NCBI GenBank assembly: GCA_934667105.1
Contig: CAKULG010000003.1
Location: 124,001 to 188,000 of the forward strand
DNA from: an uncultured Clostridia bacterium
GTDB lineage: Bacteria > Bacillota > Clostridia > Christensenellales > Aristaeellaceae
Length of the DNA: 64,000 nucleotides
Reading direction: 5' to 3'
Shown here in pieces: positions 8,541 through 17,465 of the stretch; position 1 is the first letter of the stretch, and every line of letters starts with the position of its first letter. A model generated the notes under the pieces. It saw only the letters and a program-made list of their open reading frames with translations, made no database searches and had not been told where the DNA came from. Position numbers and translations under genes: made by a program.

Positions 8541-9734
8541 ATGGATTTTTTTGCAACGGCTGCCTTTGGGCTGGAAGGCCTGGTTAAAAGAGAACTGCAC
8601 GGCTTGCGGCTGAACGCCGCCTGCGAAACGGGCGGCGTGCGTTTCCAGGCAAGTCCCGCTCAGGCGTTCGCCGCAAACCTGTGGTTGCGCACGGCGGATC
8701 GCGTGCTGCTGATCGCGGGCGAAGGGCATGTGGAGAGCTTTGAAGATCTTTTTCAGCTGACGCTGAGCATTCCATGGGAGGATTTTCTGCCCAAGGATGC
8801 GAAATTCCCCGTGTCTGGGAAATGCGCCCGCAGCCAGCTGATGAGCGTGCGGGATTGCCAAGCCATTGTGAAAAAGGCCGTTGTGGAGCGTTTAAAGCGC
8901 CATTATAAAACCGCTTGGTTTCAGGAAAACGGCGCGGAATACCCCATCGACGTATCCATCCATGAAAACCGGGCGCGGATTGCCCTGGATACCAGCGGCG
9001 CAGCCCTGAACCGCCGAGGCTATCGCACCTGGAACGGCGAAGCGCCTCTGCGGGAAACGCTGGCGGCAGCGCTGGTGATGCTCTCTCCCTGGAAGGCGGA
9101 GGAGCCGCTTTACGACCCCTGCTGCGGCACGGGCACGTTGCTCATCGAGGCGGCGTATCTCCGCGCCCAGCGCGCCCCGGGGCTGACCCGCAGCTTTGCC
9201 TGCGAGCAATGGCCGCTTTTTCCCAAGGCGGCGCTGGACGAAATTCGCCGCGAGGCAGAAACGCGCTTTGAGCCCGCGCGCATCGGCGCGATTTGCGGCA
9301 GCGATATCGATCCGCAGGCGCTGGAATTATGCAAGCGGCATGTGAAACAGGCGGGCCTGGGCGGCCGCATAACGGTTTCCCAGCGGGATTTGCGCAGCCT
9401 GTGTCTGGAGGGGCGCGCGCCGTTTTTCCTGCTCAATCCTCCTTACGGGGAGCGCTTGGCGGATCGCCGCTCCTGCGAGGGCCTCTATCGAGAACTGCGA
9501 ATGCTCTGGGATCGCCACCCCGGAAGCGGTATGGGCGTAATCACGGCGCATACCGGGTTTGAGCGTTGCTTCGGCCGCCGGGCGGAGCAGAAACGCAGGC
9601 TGTATAACGGACGGCTGGAATGCGAATTTTATCTTTATCCTTCCACCGGCTCCTCCCGCAGCCAGCGCACCGGCCCCAGCAGCCCGGAGGGCGAAAGCTG
9701 CATGAAGGAAGAAAAGCGATCCTCGATGGCGTAA
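8541..9734 (+). CDS. THUMP-domain 23S rRNA guanine-N2 methyltransferase, RlmL/YpsC type
   Basis: Methylates a guanine of 23S rRNA with SAM. Seen: the start MDFFATAAFGLEGLVKRELHGL, a THUMP-type RNA-binding segment to about residue 150, the methyltransferase signature DPCCGTGTLLIEAA (about 191) and NPPYGERL (about 298). Length is 397 aa, near the 375-385 usual for YpsC. The ATG at 8541 has GAAGGAG 9 nt upstream and a promoter at 8491-8519, so the longer frame from 8409 is rejected. Oddly, the last 100 bp overlap the 3' end of the convergent GH106-like gene. The final 30 or so residues (Ser/Arg/Glu-rich) are the antisense of that gene and are probably not part of the fold. Confidence 0.88.
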   Translation: MDFFATAAFGLEGLVKRELHGLRLNAACETGGVRFQASPAQAFAANLWLRTADRVLLIAGEGHVESFEDLFQLTLSIPWEDFLPKDAKFPVSGKCARSQLMSVRDCQAIVKKAVVERLKRHYKTAWFQENGAEYPIDVSIHENRARIALDTSGAALNRRGYRTWNGEAPLRETLAAALVMLSPWKAEEPLYDPCCGTGTLLIEAAYLRAQRAPGLTRSFACEQWPLFPKAALDEIRREAETRFEPARIGAICGSDIDPQALELCKRHVKQAGLGGRITVSQRDLRSLCLEGRAPFFLLNPPYGERLADRRSCEGLYRELRMLWDRHPGSGMGVITAHTGFERCFGRRAEQKRRLYNGRLECEFYLYPSTGSSRSQRTGPSSPEGESCMKEEKRSSMA

Positions 9735-12214
9735 GCCAGAGAATTGGCGATAAAGATTTCCAGCGTGTTTTCTCCAATTTTCAGCGCATCCTCCACCCGG
9801 AAGATATACGGCGGGCAGACGCGTCGGCCCAGATCATGGCCGTTCAGGATAAGGCGCGCAGTTTCTCCAACCGTCCCCAAGGCTAGGGCGGCAAGCCCCT
9901 TTGTATCCTCCAGCATGAATTTTGCCCGGTAGCGAATCACGCCGGAAAATTCCGGCCTGCATTCCGGGGCGGTGATGGAGCGCAGCGTTGGGAACACGCC
10001 GAGAGGCTTGAATTCTTTCTCGTTGTAGGAACGAAGCGATACCTCGTATTCGCAGGGAAGCGGACGATCGGCGGAAAAACGTGTGCGCGCCTTTCCTTCG
10101 GGCAGTTCCCCTCCCTGCACAAGAAGTACAGATTGATACGGCGAAAGCGCAAGGGCAATTTCGCCGTTTTTTGTATGCCCGCGCCGCACCTCCTTTGTCA
10201 GCGCGTCCACCAGCGCGTAATCGCCGGGCAGCCCCGTTCGAACCGTGCCCTGGAAGGTATGCGCGGGCGATTCGTTGAACAGCATCGTCCACACGCCCGC
10301 ATCCCGCTCCAGCCGCAAGCAGCGCATTTCCTTATAGGCGGGGGCAAATTGAAGCTTTCCCGCTCCCTGCTGCCGCAGATACGTCGAAAGTTCGGACAGC
10401 GCCGCTGTCTGGAAGCGATTAAGCCACGCGCTTTCCGCCGTGCGCACGGTGAGCACCCGCGCCCCCGCCTTTTCCAGGGCGGCTATTTGTTCCAGAACCG
10501 CCTGGGGCCAGCGCTCGCCGTCCGGGATCAGCAGCCAATCGTGGCTATGCCCGTTGATGACGAGCTTATTTCCTTCGACCCGCGCATGCAGAAGATAATC
10601 CGTCGAAACGATATGATAGGACAATTGATCGTCCGAAAGCGCCTTGGCCACGCGCTGACAATTCAGAAAGCGTCCGCCCGCCCACTCCGCCTCCGCCTGA
10701 TAGAGCACCGCCGCATCCATGGCGTAAACGCCGCCTGAGAGCAAATGACTCATCCGGTTGACATAGCGCATCAGCACGCCAAAATCAGGAAACTGAGGGT
10801 TATTTCCCAGGGCGTAAAAATGCGGCGGGCAATCCGCATCCGGAAAATCCGGAGAAAAGGCGTGAGGAACAAAATGATTCACGCCGCGCACCAACAGAAA
10901 ATCCATCAGCCATTTCATCAGCGGCACGCCCTCGCCCCAGCCGTAGGCCCCGAACACTTCGCACATGGCGCGGCCCTGCTTAAGCGGCTCCAAATGCGCG
11001 GCGGAGGCGGCCAGCTGCCCCAGGAGGCTAAAATAAAATTCGCCGTCCGCTTTGGGGGAACCGGACGCCGTATGAAAGCAATCGCCCATGCCCGGCATAA
11101 TCTGGTGCAGCACGATGTCGATCCCCGCCATATCCTGTCCTTCCAGGGCGCGGAAATAGTGGCCCGCGCTGAAGCCCATTTTCGTATGGGCGTTGTTATC
11201 CTCGATGATATGGCCGATATACTGCACGCCGTGCGCCCGGCACCAGTTTCCCAGCTTATAGGAGAAATTTTCGCGCCACAGGCCCGTAACCGCATTCATA
11301 TACGCCGTGCGAAGCGCGCCCGTGCGTTCGTCGGGAATCTCATGCAGCAGGCAGGGCAAAAGCGGCCAGGGATCGAAGCCCAATTCCGCCTGCATGCGAG
11401 GAATGATTTCTTCGCTCCAGGGCAGCGCCAAATCGGGCTGGCCCACGCCGAAGCTGAACATATCCGGCTGGCCGTAATGATTGGGGTTAAAAAAGGCGTT
11501 GTGCAGCGCCGGTTCATCGGAGAAAAAGCCCGCGATGGTGCCGCCAAAATAGGCGGAAAAATGTTGATAATGGGGTTCGTAAACTGCTTCGACCAGCGTA
11601 TCCACCGATTGCGCGTCGATCGGATGAAAATAATTTTCATAGCCGTGCCGCGCGCCCTCCCGGGTTTTATACAAGGCGCAGACACGCCAGCGCCCGTCCG
11701 GGATATTCCAGTATAGGAAACGCCCGCGAATATGAGCGGTCAGTTCCACGGCGCAGGAAAAATTCAGGCTGTCGTCGTCGCCGCCGTAGGGATACGCGAA
11801 CACACGCAACAGCTCCCGCTCCGCGCTGGCCGGGCGCAGTGGAATCGTTTGCGCTTCTGCGGGGCCCAGCACATCCGTTCGTTCGATTTTCAGGTGCCAT
11901 TTCCGGCGCTCGGGATATTTCCGGGCGATGAACCCGGCGCATTCCCCGGTGGGAAAATGGCGATCATCCAAAATCCAGACCTTCATGCCCCGCTTTTTCG
12001 CTTCTTCCAGAATCAGCGCCATATCCTGCCACCAGTTCTCCTGAACGAAGCCCTCATGGGTGCGTGATTCCACGCAGAACGCGCCGATTCCCGCCTGGTG
12101 AATTTTCTCGATCAGCTGGGGCCAAAGAGCGCGCTTGCCGTCGCGCATCCATAAAAAAGGAAGCAAGTAATTATCTCCGCGATCCTCCATGGCCGCCTGA
12201 AAACGATTTTCCAT
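9635..12214 (-). CDS. Glycoside hydrolase, GH106-like (possible alpha-L-rhamnosidase), with C-terminal sugar-binding domain
   Basis: An 859-aa hydrolase without an obvious signal peptide, so probably cytoplasmic. The N-terminal part (LLPFLWMRDGK, IHQAGIGAFCVESR, MKVWILDDRHFPTGE...AG) follows the barrel pattern of GH106-type enzymes. FFSDEPAL (Glu234) is a likely catalytic carboxylate. The C-terminal 120 or so residues resemble the GH2-type sugar-binding beta-sandwich (ALGTVGETARLILNGHDLG). The start at 12214 is set by AAGGGAGG 6 nt upstream; the 47 preceding in-frame codons look non-coding. An SGNH hydrolase lies just upstream on the same strand (gap 64 bp), a pairing that suits removal of acyl groups and sugars from a decorated glycan. 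The exact GH family and substrate are inferred. Confidence 0.6.
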   Translation of the reverse strand: MENRFQAAMEDRGDNYLLPFLWMRDGKRALWPQLIEKIHQAGIGAFCVESRTHEGFVQENWWQDMALILEEAKKRGMKVWILDDRHFPTGECAGFIARKYPERRKWHLKIERTDVLGPAEAQTIPLRPASAERELLRVFAYPYGGDDDSLNFSCAVELTAHIRGRFLYWNIPDGRWRVCALYKTREGARHGYENYFHPIDAQSVDTLVEAVYEPHYQHFSAYFGGTIAGFFSDEPALHNAFFNPNHYGQPDMFSFGVGQPDLALPWSEEIIPRMQAELGFDPWPLLPCLLHEIPDERTGALRTAYMNAVTGLWRENFSYKLGNWCRAHGVQYIGHIIEDNNAHTKMGFSAGHYFRALEGQDMAGIDIVLHQIMPGMGDCFHTASGSPKADGEFYFSLLGQLAASAAHLEPLKQGRAMCEVFGAYGWGEGVPLMKWLMDFLLVRGVNHFVPHAFSPDFPDADCPPHFYALGNNPQFPDFGVLMRYVNRMSHLLSGGVYAMDAAVLYQAEAEWAGGRFLNCQRVAKALSDDQLSYHIVSTDYLLHARVEGNKLVINGHSHDWLLIPDGERWPQAVLEQIAALEKAGARVLTVRTAESAWLNRFQTAALSELSTYLRQQGAGKLQFAPAYKEMRCLRLERDAGVWTMLFNESPAHTFQGTVRTGLPGDYALVDALTKEVRRGHTKNGEIALALSPYQSVLLVQGGELPEGKARTRFSADRPLPCEYEVSLRSYNEKEFKPLGVFPTLRSITAPECRPEFSGVIRYRAKFMLEDTKGLAALALGTVGETARLILNGHDLGRRVCPPYIFRVEDALKIGENTLEIFIANSLAYAIEDRFSSFMQLSPSGLLGPVRWLREEPVEG

Positions 12215-12278
12215 TTTTACCCTCCCTTTAATGAGAAGACGGCCGCCCCGCCCGGGGAAGCCGCCCTGTGAAAACGCC

Positions 12279-12929
12279 TTACGCGCGTTCCGCGCCAATG
12301 GCCTGCAAAAACTGCTTGGCAATGTACATGCAGCCCGTCTGGTTCGGGTGAACACGGTCCCAGGCGATATTGGTGGAATGCATGTGCTGGAACAGACGAT
12401 CCCAACCCGCCTGCAAATCCACGAAAGTCAGATGATATTTATCCGCCAGCTTCCGCACCACCGCGCCGTATTCGTCCATGCGGGCGCGCATGGGATCTTG
12501 GCGGTTAGGCTCCATATAATAGGGGGTCATAAGAATCATGCCCTTCACCTGGGGCAGCGTGTGCTCAATCAGGCGGGCATAGGTTTCCTCGTATTCCTGC
12601 AAAGATACATGGGTTTCGGGCATCTGCGGGCAATCGAATTGCCGCCACACATCGTTAATGCCAATCAGCACGCTGACCCACTGGGGCTTTAAATCCATTA
12701 CATCCGTCTGCCACCGCGCGTCCAAGTCGCGCACCTGGTTGCCGCTGACGCCCATATTAATTACCCGGAGATGCAGTTCGGGATACATGCAATTGAGCAG
12801 CGCCCCCGCGCAGGCAACATAGCTGTGGCCCAGGGCGTTGAACAGGCCCTCGCCCACCGGGCGCTTGCGCTCATAATCCGAAATAGAATCGCCGATAAAG
12901 AGAAGCGTGTCGTTTTTTTCCAGCAGCAT
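12279..12929 (-). CDS. SGNH/GDSL-family hydrolase (carbohydrate esterase type)
   Basis: A 216-aa serine esterase with all four SGNH blocks: FIGDSISD (Ser15), MGVSGNQVRD (Gly, Asn), LIGINDVW (Asn), and WDRVHPNQTG (Asp191, His194). No signal peptide, so it acts inside the cell, likely on acetylated sugars or oligosaccharides. The start MLLEKNDTLLF is chosen because GGATGG lies about 9 nt upstream and a promoter (12964-12992) fits. The longer frame to 13034 reaches through that promoter. It precedes the GH106-like gene and is divergent from mrfA. Confidence 0.85.
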   Translation of the reverse strand: MLLEKNDTLLFIGDSISDYERKRPVGEGLFNALGHSYVACAGALLNCMYPELHLRVINMGVSGNQVRDLDARWQTDVMDLKPQWVSVLIGINDVWRQFDCPQMPETHVSLQEYEETYARLIEHTLPQVKGMILMTPYYMEPNRQDPMRARMDEYGAVVRKLADKYHLTFVDLQAGWDRLFQHMHSTNIAWDRVHPNQTGCMYIAKQFLQAIGAERA

Positions 12930-12963
12930 ATTCGTTTTCCATCCTTTCAAGGCGTTTTGTGTT

Positions 12964-12992
12964 ATTATACATCGAAACGCACCTTTTCGCAA
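12964..12992 (-). promoter_or_regulatory. Promoter of the SGNH hydrolase gene
   Basis: Minus strand TTGCGA (12987-12992), a 17-nt spacer and TATAAT (12964-12969), 34 nt before the start. Confidence 0.7.
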
Positions 12993-13027
12993 CCGTGTAT
13001 TTCCGCCCTCCGGCCTGCCGTTTTTTC

Positions 13028-13056
13028 TTGTCATTTTTCGGGAAAAACGTTATAAT
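13028..13056 (+). promoter_or_regulatory. Promoter of mrfA
   Basis: TTGTCA (13028-13033), a 17-nt spacer and TATAAT (13051-13056). It probably drives the whole four-gene run to 18011. Confidence 0.75.
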
Positions 13057-13102
13057 AGAAGGGCTTAAACCACAGCCGCACGAAAGGGAGGACGAACGCG
13101 CC

Positions 13103-15358
13103 GTGAATTTACCGCAGCTATTGGAAAAGCTGAAGAACAGCCCTGGCTTTATGGAAAACGTGACGGCCTGGCGCACCGTTCCCCCCCGGGAAGCAGCCTA
13201 CGCCCCCTGGCCGGATGGCATGGACCCGCGGCTGCCCGCAGCGCTGAATCGCCACGGCATTCAGAAATTATACACGCATCAGGCCGCCTGCTTTGAAATG
13301 GCGCGCCAGGGCAAGGATTTTGTGGTGGTCACGCCCACGGCCTCGGGCAAGACGCTGTGCTATAATCTGCCCGTGCTGGCGGAAATTCTAAAAAACCCGG
13401 ATGCGCGGGCGCTGTACCTTTTCCCCACCAAGGCCCTCTCCGCCGATCAGGTCAGCGAGCTGTACGAATTGATCGAGGAAATCGGCGCGGATATTAAAAC
13501 CTACACCTACGACGGCGATACCCCTGCCGCCGCCCGTCGGGCCGTGCGCCAGGCGGGGCATGTGGTGGTCACCAATCCGGATATGCTGCACAGCGGCATT
13601 CTGCCCCAGCACACCAAATGGGTGAAGCTGTTCGAAAATCTGCAATATATTGTGATCGATGAAATTCACACCTACCGCGGCATCTTCGGCAGCAACCTGG
13701 CCAACGTGCTGCGGCGGCTGATGCGGCTGTGTGAATTTTACGGCAGCCATCCGCGCTTCATCCTTTGCAGCGCCACCATCCAGAACCCCCGGGAGCTGGC
13801 GGAAACGCTGATTGGCCGCCCGGTGGAACTGATCGATCAAAACGGCGCGCCTGCCGGGGAAAAGCATTATATTTTCTATAATCCCCCTGTGGTGAACGCG
13901 CAGCTGGGTATCCGAAAGGGCGTGCTGCCCGAAACGCGGCGCATCGCATCTCTGCTGGTGCAAAACGGGGTGCAGAGCATCGTTTTCGCCAAAAGTCGAC
14001 TGCAGGTAGAGGTGCTCACCCGGCAGCTTAAAGAACTGGTTTCCGATCCTATCGGCAATTCCGGCAAGGTGCGGGGCTATCGCGGGGGTTATCTGCCCAG
14101 CGAACGCCGTGAAATTGAAAAGGGCCTGCGGGGGGGCAATATTCAGGCGGTGATATCCACCAACGCGCTGGAATTAGGCATTGACATCGGCTCGCTGGAG
14201 GCCTGCGTGCTGTGCGGCTATCCCGGCACCATCGCCAGCACCTGGCAGCAATCGGGCCGCGCCGGGCGGCGGCATGGGGTGGCAGTAACTATCATGGTGG
14301 CTTCCTCCGCCGCGCTGGATCAATTTATCGTTTCGCATCCCGATTATTTCTTCACCCAGCCTGCGGAAAACGCCCTGCTGAACCCGGATAACCTGTATAT
14401 CCTCATGAGCCATTTCAAATGCGCCGCCTATGAATTGCCCTTTAAAGACGGCGAAACGCTGGGCAACGCGGCGGGCGGCGATGAAATGCTGGATTACCTG
14501 TGCGAAAATAACATTCTGCGTCATGTGGGCGGCGCGTATCATTGGATGGCCGAGGAATTCCCCGCCAGCGAAATGAGCCTGCGCACCGCCATGACGGAAA
14601 ACTTTCTCATCATGGATACAACCGATCCCGCTCATCCGCGCATGGTTGGCGAAATGGATCGCTTTACGGCGCCCATGCTGCTGCATGAAAATGCGATCTA
14701 TATGCATGAGGGCATCACTTACCAGGTGGAAAAGCTGGATTTTGAGGCGTGCAAGGCCTTTATCCGCAAGGTGAACGTGGATTATTACACCGACGCGGAT
14801 CTGAATGTGAGCCTGAGCCTGTTGGATATTGAAAAAGAAGAGGAAAACGCGGCGCTGGGCGAAGTGAAGGTGACGGCGCTTGTGAAAATCTTCAAGAAAA
14901 TGCGCTTTGATACCAACGAAAACGTGGGCTTCGGCCCCGTTCGCCTGCCCGAAACCGAAATGCACACCACCGCTGCCTGGCGCACCATCCCCGATCGCAT
15001 CGCGGAAAAATACGCCAAGGACGATTTGCAAAGCGGCATGCTGGGAATCGCCAATTTGCTGCGTATTTTGGCGCCCCTGTATCTGATGTGCTCTCCCCGG
15101 GATGTGGCCGTATGCTACCAGGTGAAATGCCCCTTTACGGAAAAGCCCACGCTGATTCTGTATGATAACTGCCCGGGCGGCGTGGGCCTGGCGGAAAAGG
15201 CCTTCCGGATGCGGGATATTCTGCTGACGCACGCCCTCACGCTGCTTTCCGATTGCCCCTGCCCGCAGGGCTGCCCCTCCTGCGTGGGGCCGGTGGGCGA
15301 AATCGGGCCTCGAGGAAAGCAAATGGCGAAGGCGCTGCTGGAGGATTTGCTGAAATGA
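13103..15358 (+). CDS. mrfA: DNA-repair helicase MrfA (YprA-type, DUF1998)
   Basis: A superfamily 2 helicase known in Bacillus subtilis for mitomycin C repair. Seen: VVTPTASGKTLCYNLPV (Walker A), VIDEIHTYRG (DEIH box), CSATIQNPREL, TNALELGIDIGSLE, QQSGRAGRRHG, and a C-terminal DUF1998 region with four cysteines (CPCPQGCPSC) for a metal. It matches B. subtilis YprA throughout by eye, and length (751 aa) is normal. No ATG fits; a GTG at 13103 with AAAGGGAGG 11 nt upstream gives a start like that of its relatives, with an ATG at 13151 as the alternative. Its usual partner, the exonuclease MrfB, is not adjacent. The stop overlaps the next start (ATGA). Confidence 0.92.
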   Translation: MNLPQLLEKLKNSPGFMENVTAWRTVPPREAAYAPWPDGMDPRLPAALNRHGIQKLYTHQAACFEMARQGKDFVVVTPTASGKTLCYNLPVLAEILKNPDARALYLFPTKALSADQVSELYELIEEIGADIKTYTYDGDTPAAARRAVRQAGHVVVTNPDMLHSGILPQHTKWVKLFENLQYIVIDEIHTYRGIFGSNLANVLRRLMRLCEFYGSHPRFILCSATIQNPRELAETLIGRPVELIDQNGAPAGEKHYIFYNPPVVNAQLGIRKGVLPETRRIASLLVQNGVQSIVFAKSRLQVEVLTRQLKELVSDPIGNSGKVRGYRGGYLPSERREIEKGLRGGNIQAVISTNALELGIDIGSLEACVLCGYPGTIASTWQQSGRAGRRHGVAVTIMVASSAALDQFIVSHPDYFFTQPAENALLNPDNLYILMSHFKCAAYELPFKDGETLGNAAGGDEMLDYLCENNILRHVGGAYHWMAEEFPASEMSLRTAMTENFLIMDTTDPAHPRMVGEMDRFTAPMLLHENAIYMHEGITYQVEKLDFEACKAFIRKVNVDYYTDADLNVSLSLLDIEKEEENAALGEVKVTALVKIFKKMRFDTNENVGFGPVRLPETEMHTTAAWRTIPDRIAEKYAKDDLQSGMLGIANLLRILAPLYLMCSPRDVAVCYQVKCPFTEKPTLILYDNCPGGVGLAEKAFRMRDILLTHALTLLSDCPCPQGCPSCVGPVGEIGPRGKQMAKALLEDLLK

Positions 15359-16716
15359 CAATTCATGAATTGGTGACGATGCAGCGAGAGGCCTTTGCGC
15401 TGAACCATCCCTATCCGGTGGAGGAACGCCAGGAAAGCCTGGAGCGGCTGCAAACGGCCATCCAGGAAAGCGAAAAGGAAATTTGCCAGGCTCTTGAAAA
15501 AGACCTGGGAAAGTGCCCCGGCGAAGCGTACATGACCGAAATCGGTATGGTGCTGAGCGAAATTCGCTGCGCCGTGACGCATTTGCAAAAATGGGCCGCG
15601 CCCAAACGGGTGCGCACGCCCCTGGCGCAGTTTTGCTCCAAGAGCTATATTCTCAAGGAACCTTACGGCGTCGTGCTGATTATGTCCCCCTGGAATTATC
15701 CCTTTCAATTAACGATTTCGCCCTTTGTGGGGGCGCTGGCGGCGGGAAACCACTGCATTCTGAAGCCCAGCGCCCTTTCCCCCGCCACCAGCCAGGTGAT
15801 TGACCGGCTGATTTCCCGCTGCTTTCCGCCGGAGCGCGCGGCGGTAATTCTGGGCGGGCGCTTGGAAAATCAGGCGCTTTTGGAAGAACGCTTCGATTAT
15901 ATTTTCTTTACAGGCGGCGTGCAGGTGGGCAGGCTGGTGCTGGAAAAGGCGGCGCGGTATATTACCCCCGTCACGCTGGAACTGGGCGGGAAAAGTCCCT
16001 GTATTGTGGATGATTCCGCCAATATCCCCGTGGCAGCCCGGCGCATTGCCTTTGGCAAGGCCCTCAATTCGGGGCAGACCTGCGTGGCCCCGGATTATCT
16101 GCTGGTGCAGGAGCGCGTGCAGGGGCGGCTGCTGGCTGAAATCAAGCGCTGCTGGGAAGAATTTTACGGCGACGCGCTTTCCAGCCCGCAATGGACCCGC
16201 ATGATCAATGAAAAGCATTACAACCGCGTGATGGCGCTGATGGCGGGGGAAAAAATCTATTGCGGCGGGCGCGGGGACGGGCAGAGAATCGCCCCCACGC
16301 TGCTGACCCAGGTTTCCTGGGATGCGCCCATCATGCAGGAGGAAATTTTCGGCCCCGTGCTGCCGGTGATTTCCTTTGAGCGGTTGGAGGATGTGATTCC
16401 CCTGATTAACAGCCGGGAAAAGCCCCTGGCCCTGTATCTGTTCACTCGCCGCGCTTCCGCAGAGGAAATGATTCTCAGCCGAGTCCCCTTCGGCGGCGGC
16501 TGCATCAACGATACCATTATCCATCTGGCCAGCGACCGGCTTCCCTTCGGCGGCGTTGGGCAAAGCGGCATGGGCAGCTATCACGGGAAAAAATCCTTCG
16601 ATACCTTCACTCACGAAAAATCCATCGTGGCCAAGCGAAATTGGCCGGATATCCCCGTGCGCTACGCGCCCTTTACCCCAAAGAAGCTGGCGCTGATAAA
16701 AAAAATGATGAAGTAA
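15355..16716 (+). CDS. Class 3-type aldehyde dehydrogenase
   Basis: Oxidises aldehydes to acids with NAD(P)+. The 453-aa length and the sequence (YGVVLIMSPWNYPFQL, TGGVQVGRLVLEKAA, LELGGKSP with Glu209, NSGQTCVAPDYLL with nucleophile Cys243, EEIFGPVLPV) fit the short fatty-aldehyde/ALDH3-like group. The last 25 residues are hydrophobic to basic (APFTPKKLALIKKMMK) and may touch the membrane, as in many ALDH3 proteins. The ATG overlaps the mrfA stop by 4 nt, so the two are translationally coupled. The natural aldehyde is unknown; detoxification of reactive or lipid aldehydes is an inference. Confidence 0.9.
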   Translation: MTIHELVTMQREAFALNHPYPVEERQESLERLQTAIQESEKEICQALEKDLGKCPGEAYMTEIGMVLSEIRCAVTHLQKWAAPKRVRTPLAQFCSKSYILKEPYGVVLIMSPWNYPFQLTISPFVGALAAGNHCILKPSALSPATSQVIDRLISRCFPPERAAVILGGRLENQALLEERFDYIFFTGGVQVGRLVLEKAARYITPVTLELGGKSPCIVDDSANIPVAARRIAFGKALNSGQTCVAPDYLLVQERVQGRLLAEIKRCWEEFYGDALSSPQWTRMINEKHYNRVMALMAGEKIYCGGRGDGQRIAPTLLTQVSWDAPIMQEEIFGPVLPVISFERLEDVIPLINSREKPLALYLFTRRASAEEMILSRVPFGGGCINDTIIHLASDRLPFGGVGQSGMGSYHGKKSFDTFTHEKSIVAKRNWPDIPVRYAPFTPKKLALIKKMMK

Positions 16717-16730
16717 GCGAGGAAACGCCT

Positions 16731-17447
16731 ATGCCCTCCCTGGAAGCCTATAAACGAACGCTGGATTATTCCTATGCCCCCGGCATATTCCCCGCCATGG
16801 AGGCCCTGAAAAAGCGCCCCGAATGGGTGCGTCGGCTGCTGCTTTCCTCCCGGGCGGAGGGAAGCGAGGGATGCGAAAAATTGCTGAACCTGGCGGAGCA
16901 AAGCCATATCCGCGTCGAAATCGCCGATAAAGCGTTGGCGCGGATTTCGGGCAAGGATAATTGCTTTGCCGCGGCTGTTTTCGAAAAGCACCCGGCGACG
17001 CTGGGCGGCGGCGATCACATCGTGCTGCATCATATCGCGGATGCAGGAAATTTGGGCACCATCCTGCGCGCCGCGCTGGGCTTTGGATGGCGGGACGTGG
17101 CCATTATCCGCCCGGCGACGGATGCGTATGACCCCCATGTGATTCGCGCCAGCATGGGCGCGCTGTTCTCCCTGCGGGTGCGGGAATATGCGGATTTCGC
17201 GGATTACCGCCGGGAATTTCCCACGCACACGCCCTACCCCTTCATGCTGGACAGTTCCTGCCTGCTTTCGGAGGCGACGAAAAACACTCAGCGCCCCTGT
17301 GCGCTGATCTTTGGCAATGAGGGCGCGGGCCTGCCCCCCGAATTCGCATCCCTGGGCCAGCCCGTGCGCATTCCCCACAGCCAGGAAATCGATTCCCTGA
17401 ATTTATCCGTGGCGGCGGCTATCGGCATGTACGCATTTGGAAAATAA
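16731..17447 (+). CDS. SpoU/TrmH-family RNA 2'-O-methyltransferase
   Basis: A 238-aa SPOUT methyltransferase of tRNA or rRNA. Seen: LHHIADAGNLGTILRAALGFG (motif 1, with Asn and Arg), LIFGNEGAGLPPE (motif 2) and IPHSQEIDSLNLSVAAAI (motif 3), which form the trefoil knot and SAM pocket. The N-terminal 90 residues resemble the L30e-like substrate-binding domain of rRNA members. The gene starts 14 nt after the aldehyde dehydrogenase with GAGGAAA as ribosome binding site. The target nucleotide cannot be read from sequence. Confidence 0.88.
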   Translation: MPSLEAYKRTLDYSYAPGIFPAMEALKKRPEWVRRLLLSSRAEGSEGCEKLLNLAEQSHIRVEIADKALARISGKDNCFAAAVFEKHPATLGGGDHIVLHHIADAGNLGTILRAALGFGWRDVAIIRPATDAYDPHVIRASMGALFSLRVREYADFADYRREFPTHTPYPFMLDSSCLLSEATKNTQRPCALIFGNEGAGLPPEFASLGQPVRIPHSQEIDSLNLSVAAAIGMYAFGK

Positions 17448-17465
17448 TAAAGGAGGTTCATTTTT

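Noticed and set aside
12215..12355. N-terminal extension of the GH106-like protein
   Set aside because: The 47 extra codons are Arg/Pro-rich, cover the gap to the SGNH gene, and ignore the good ribosome binding site before 12214.
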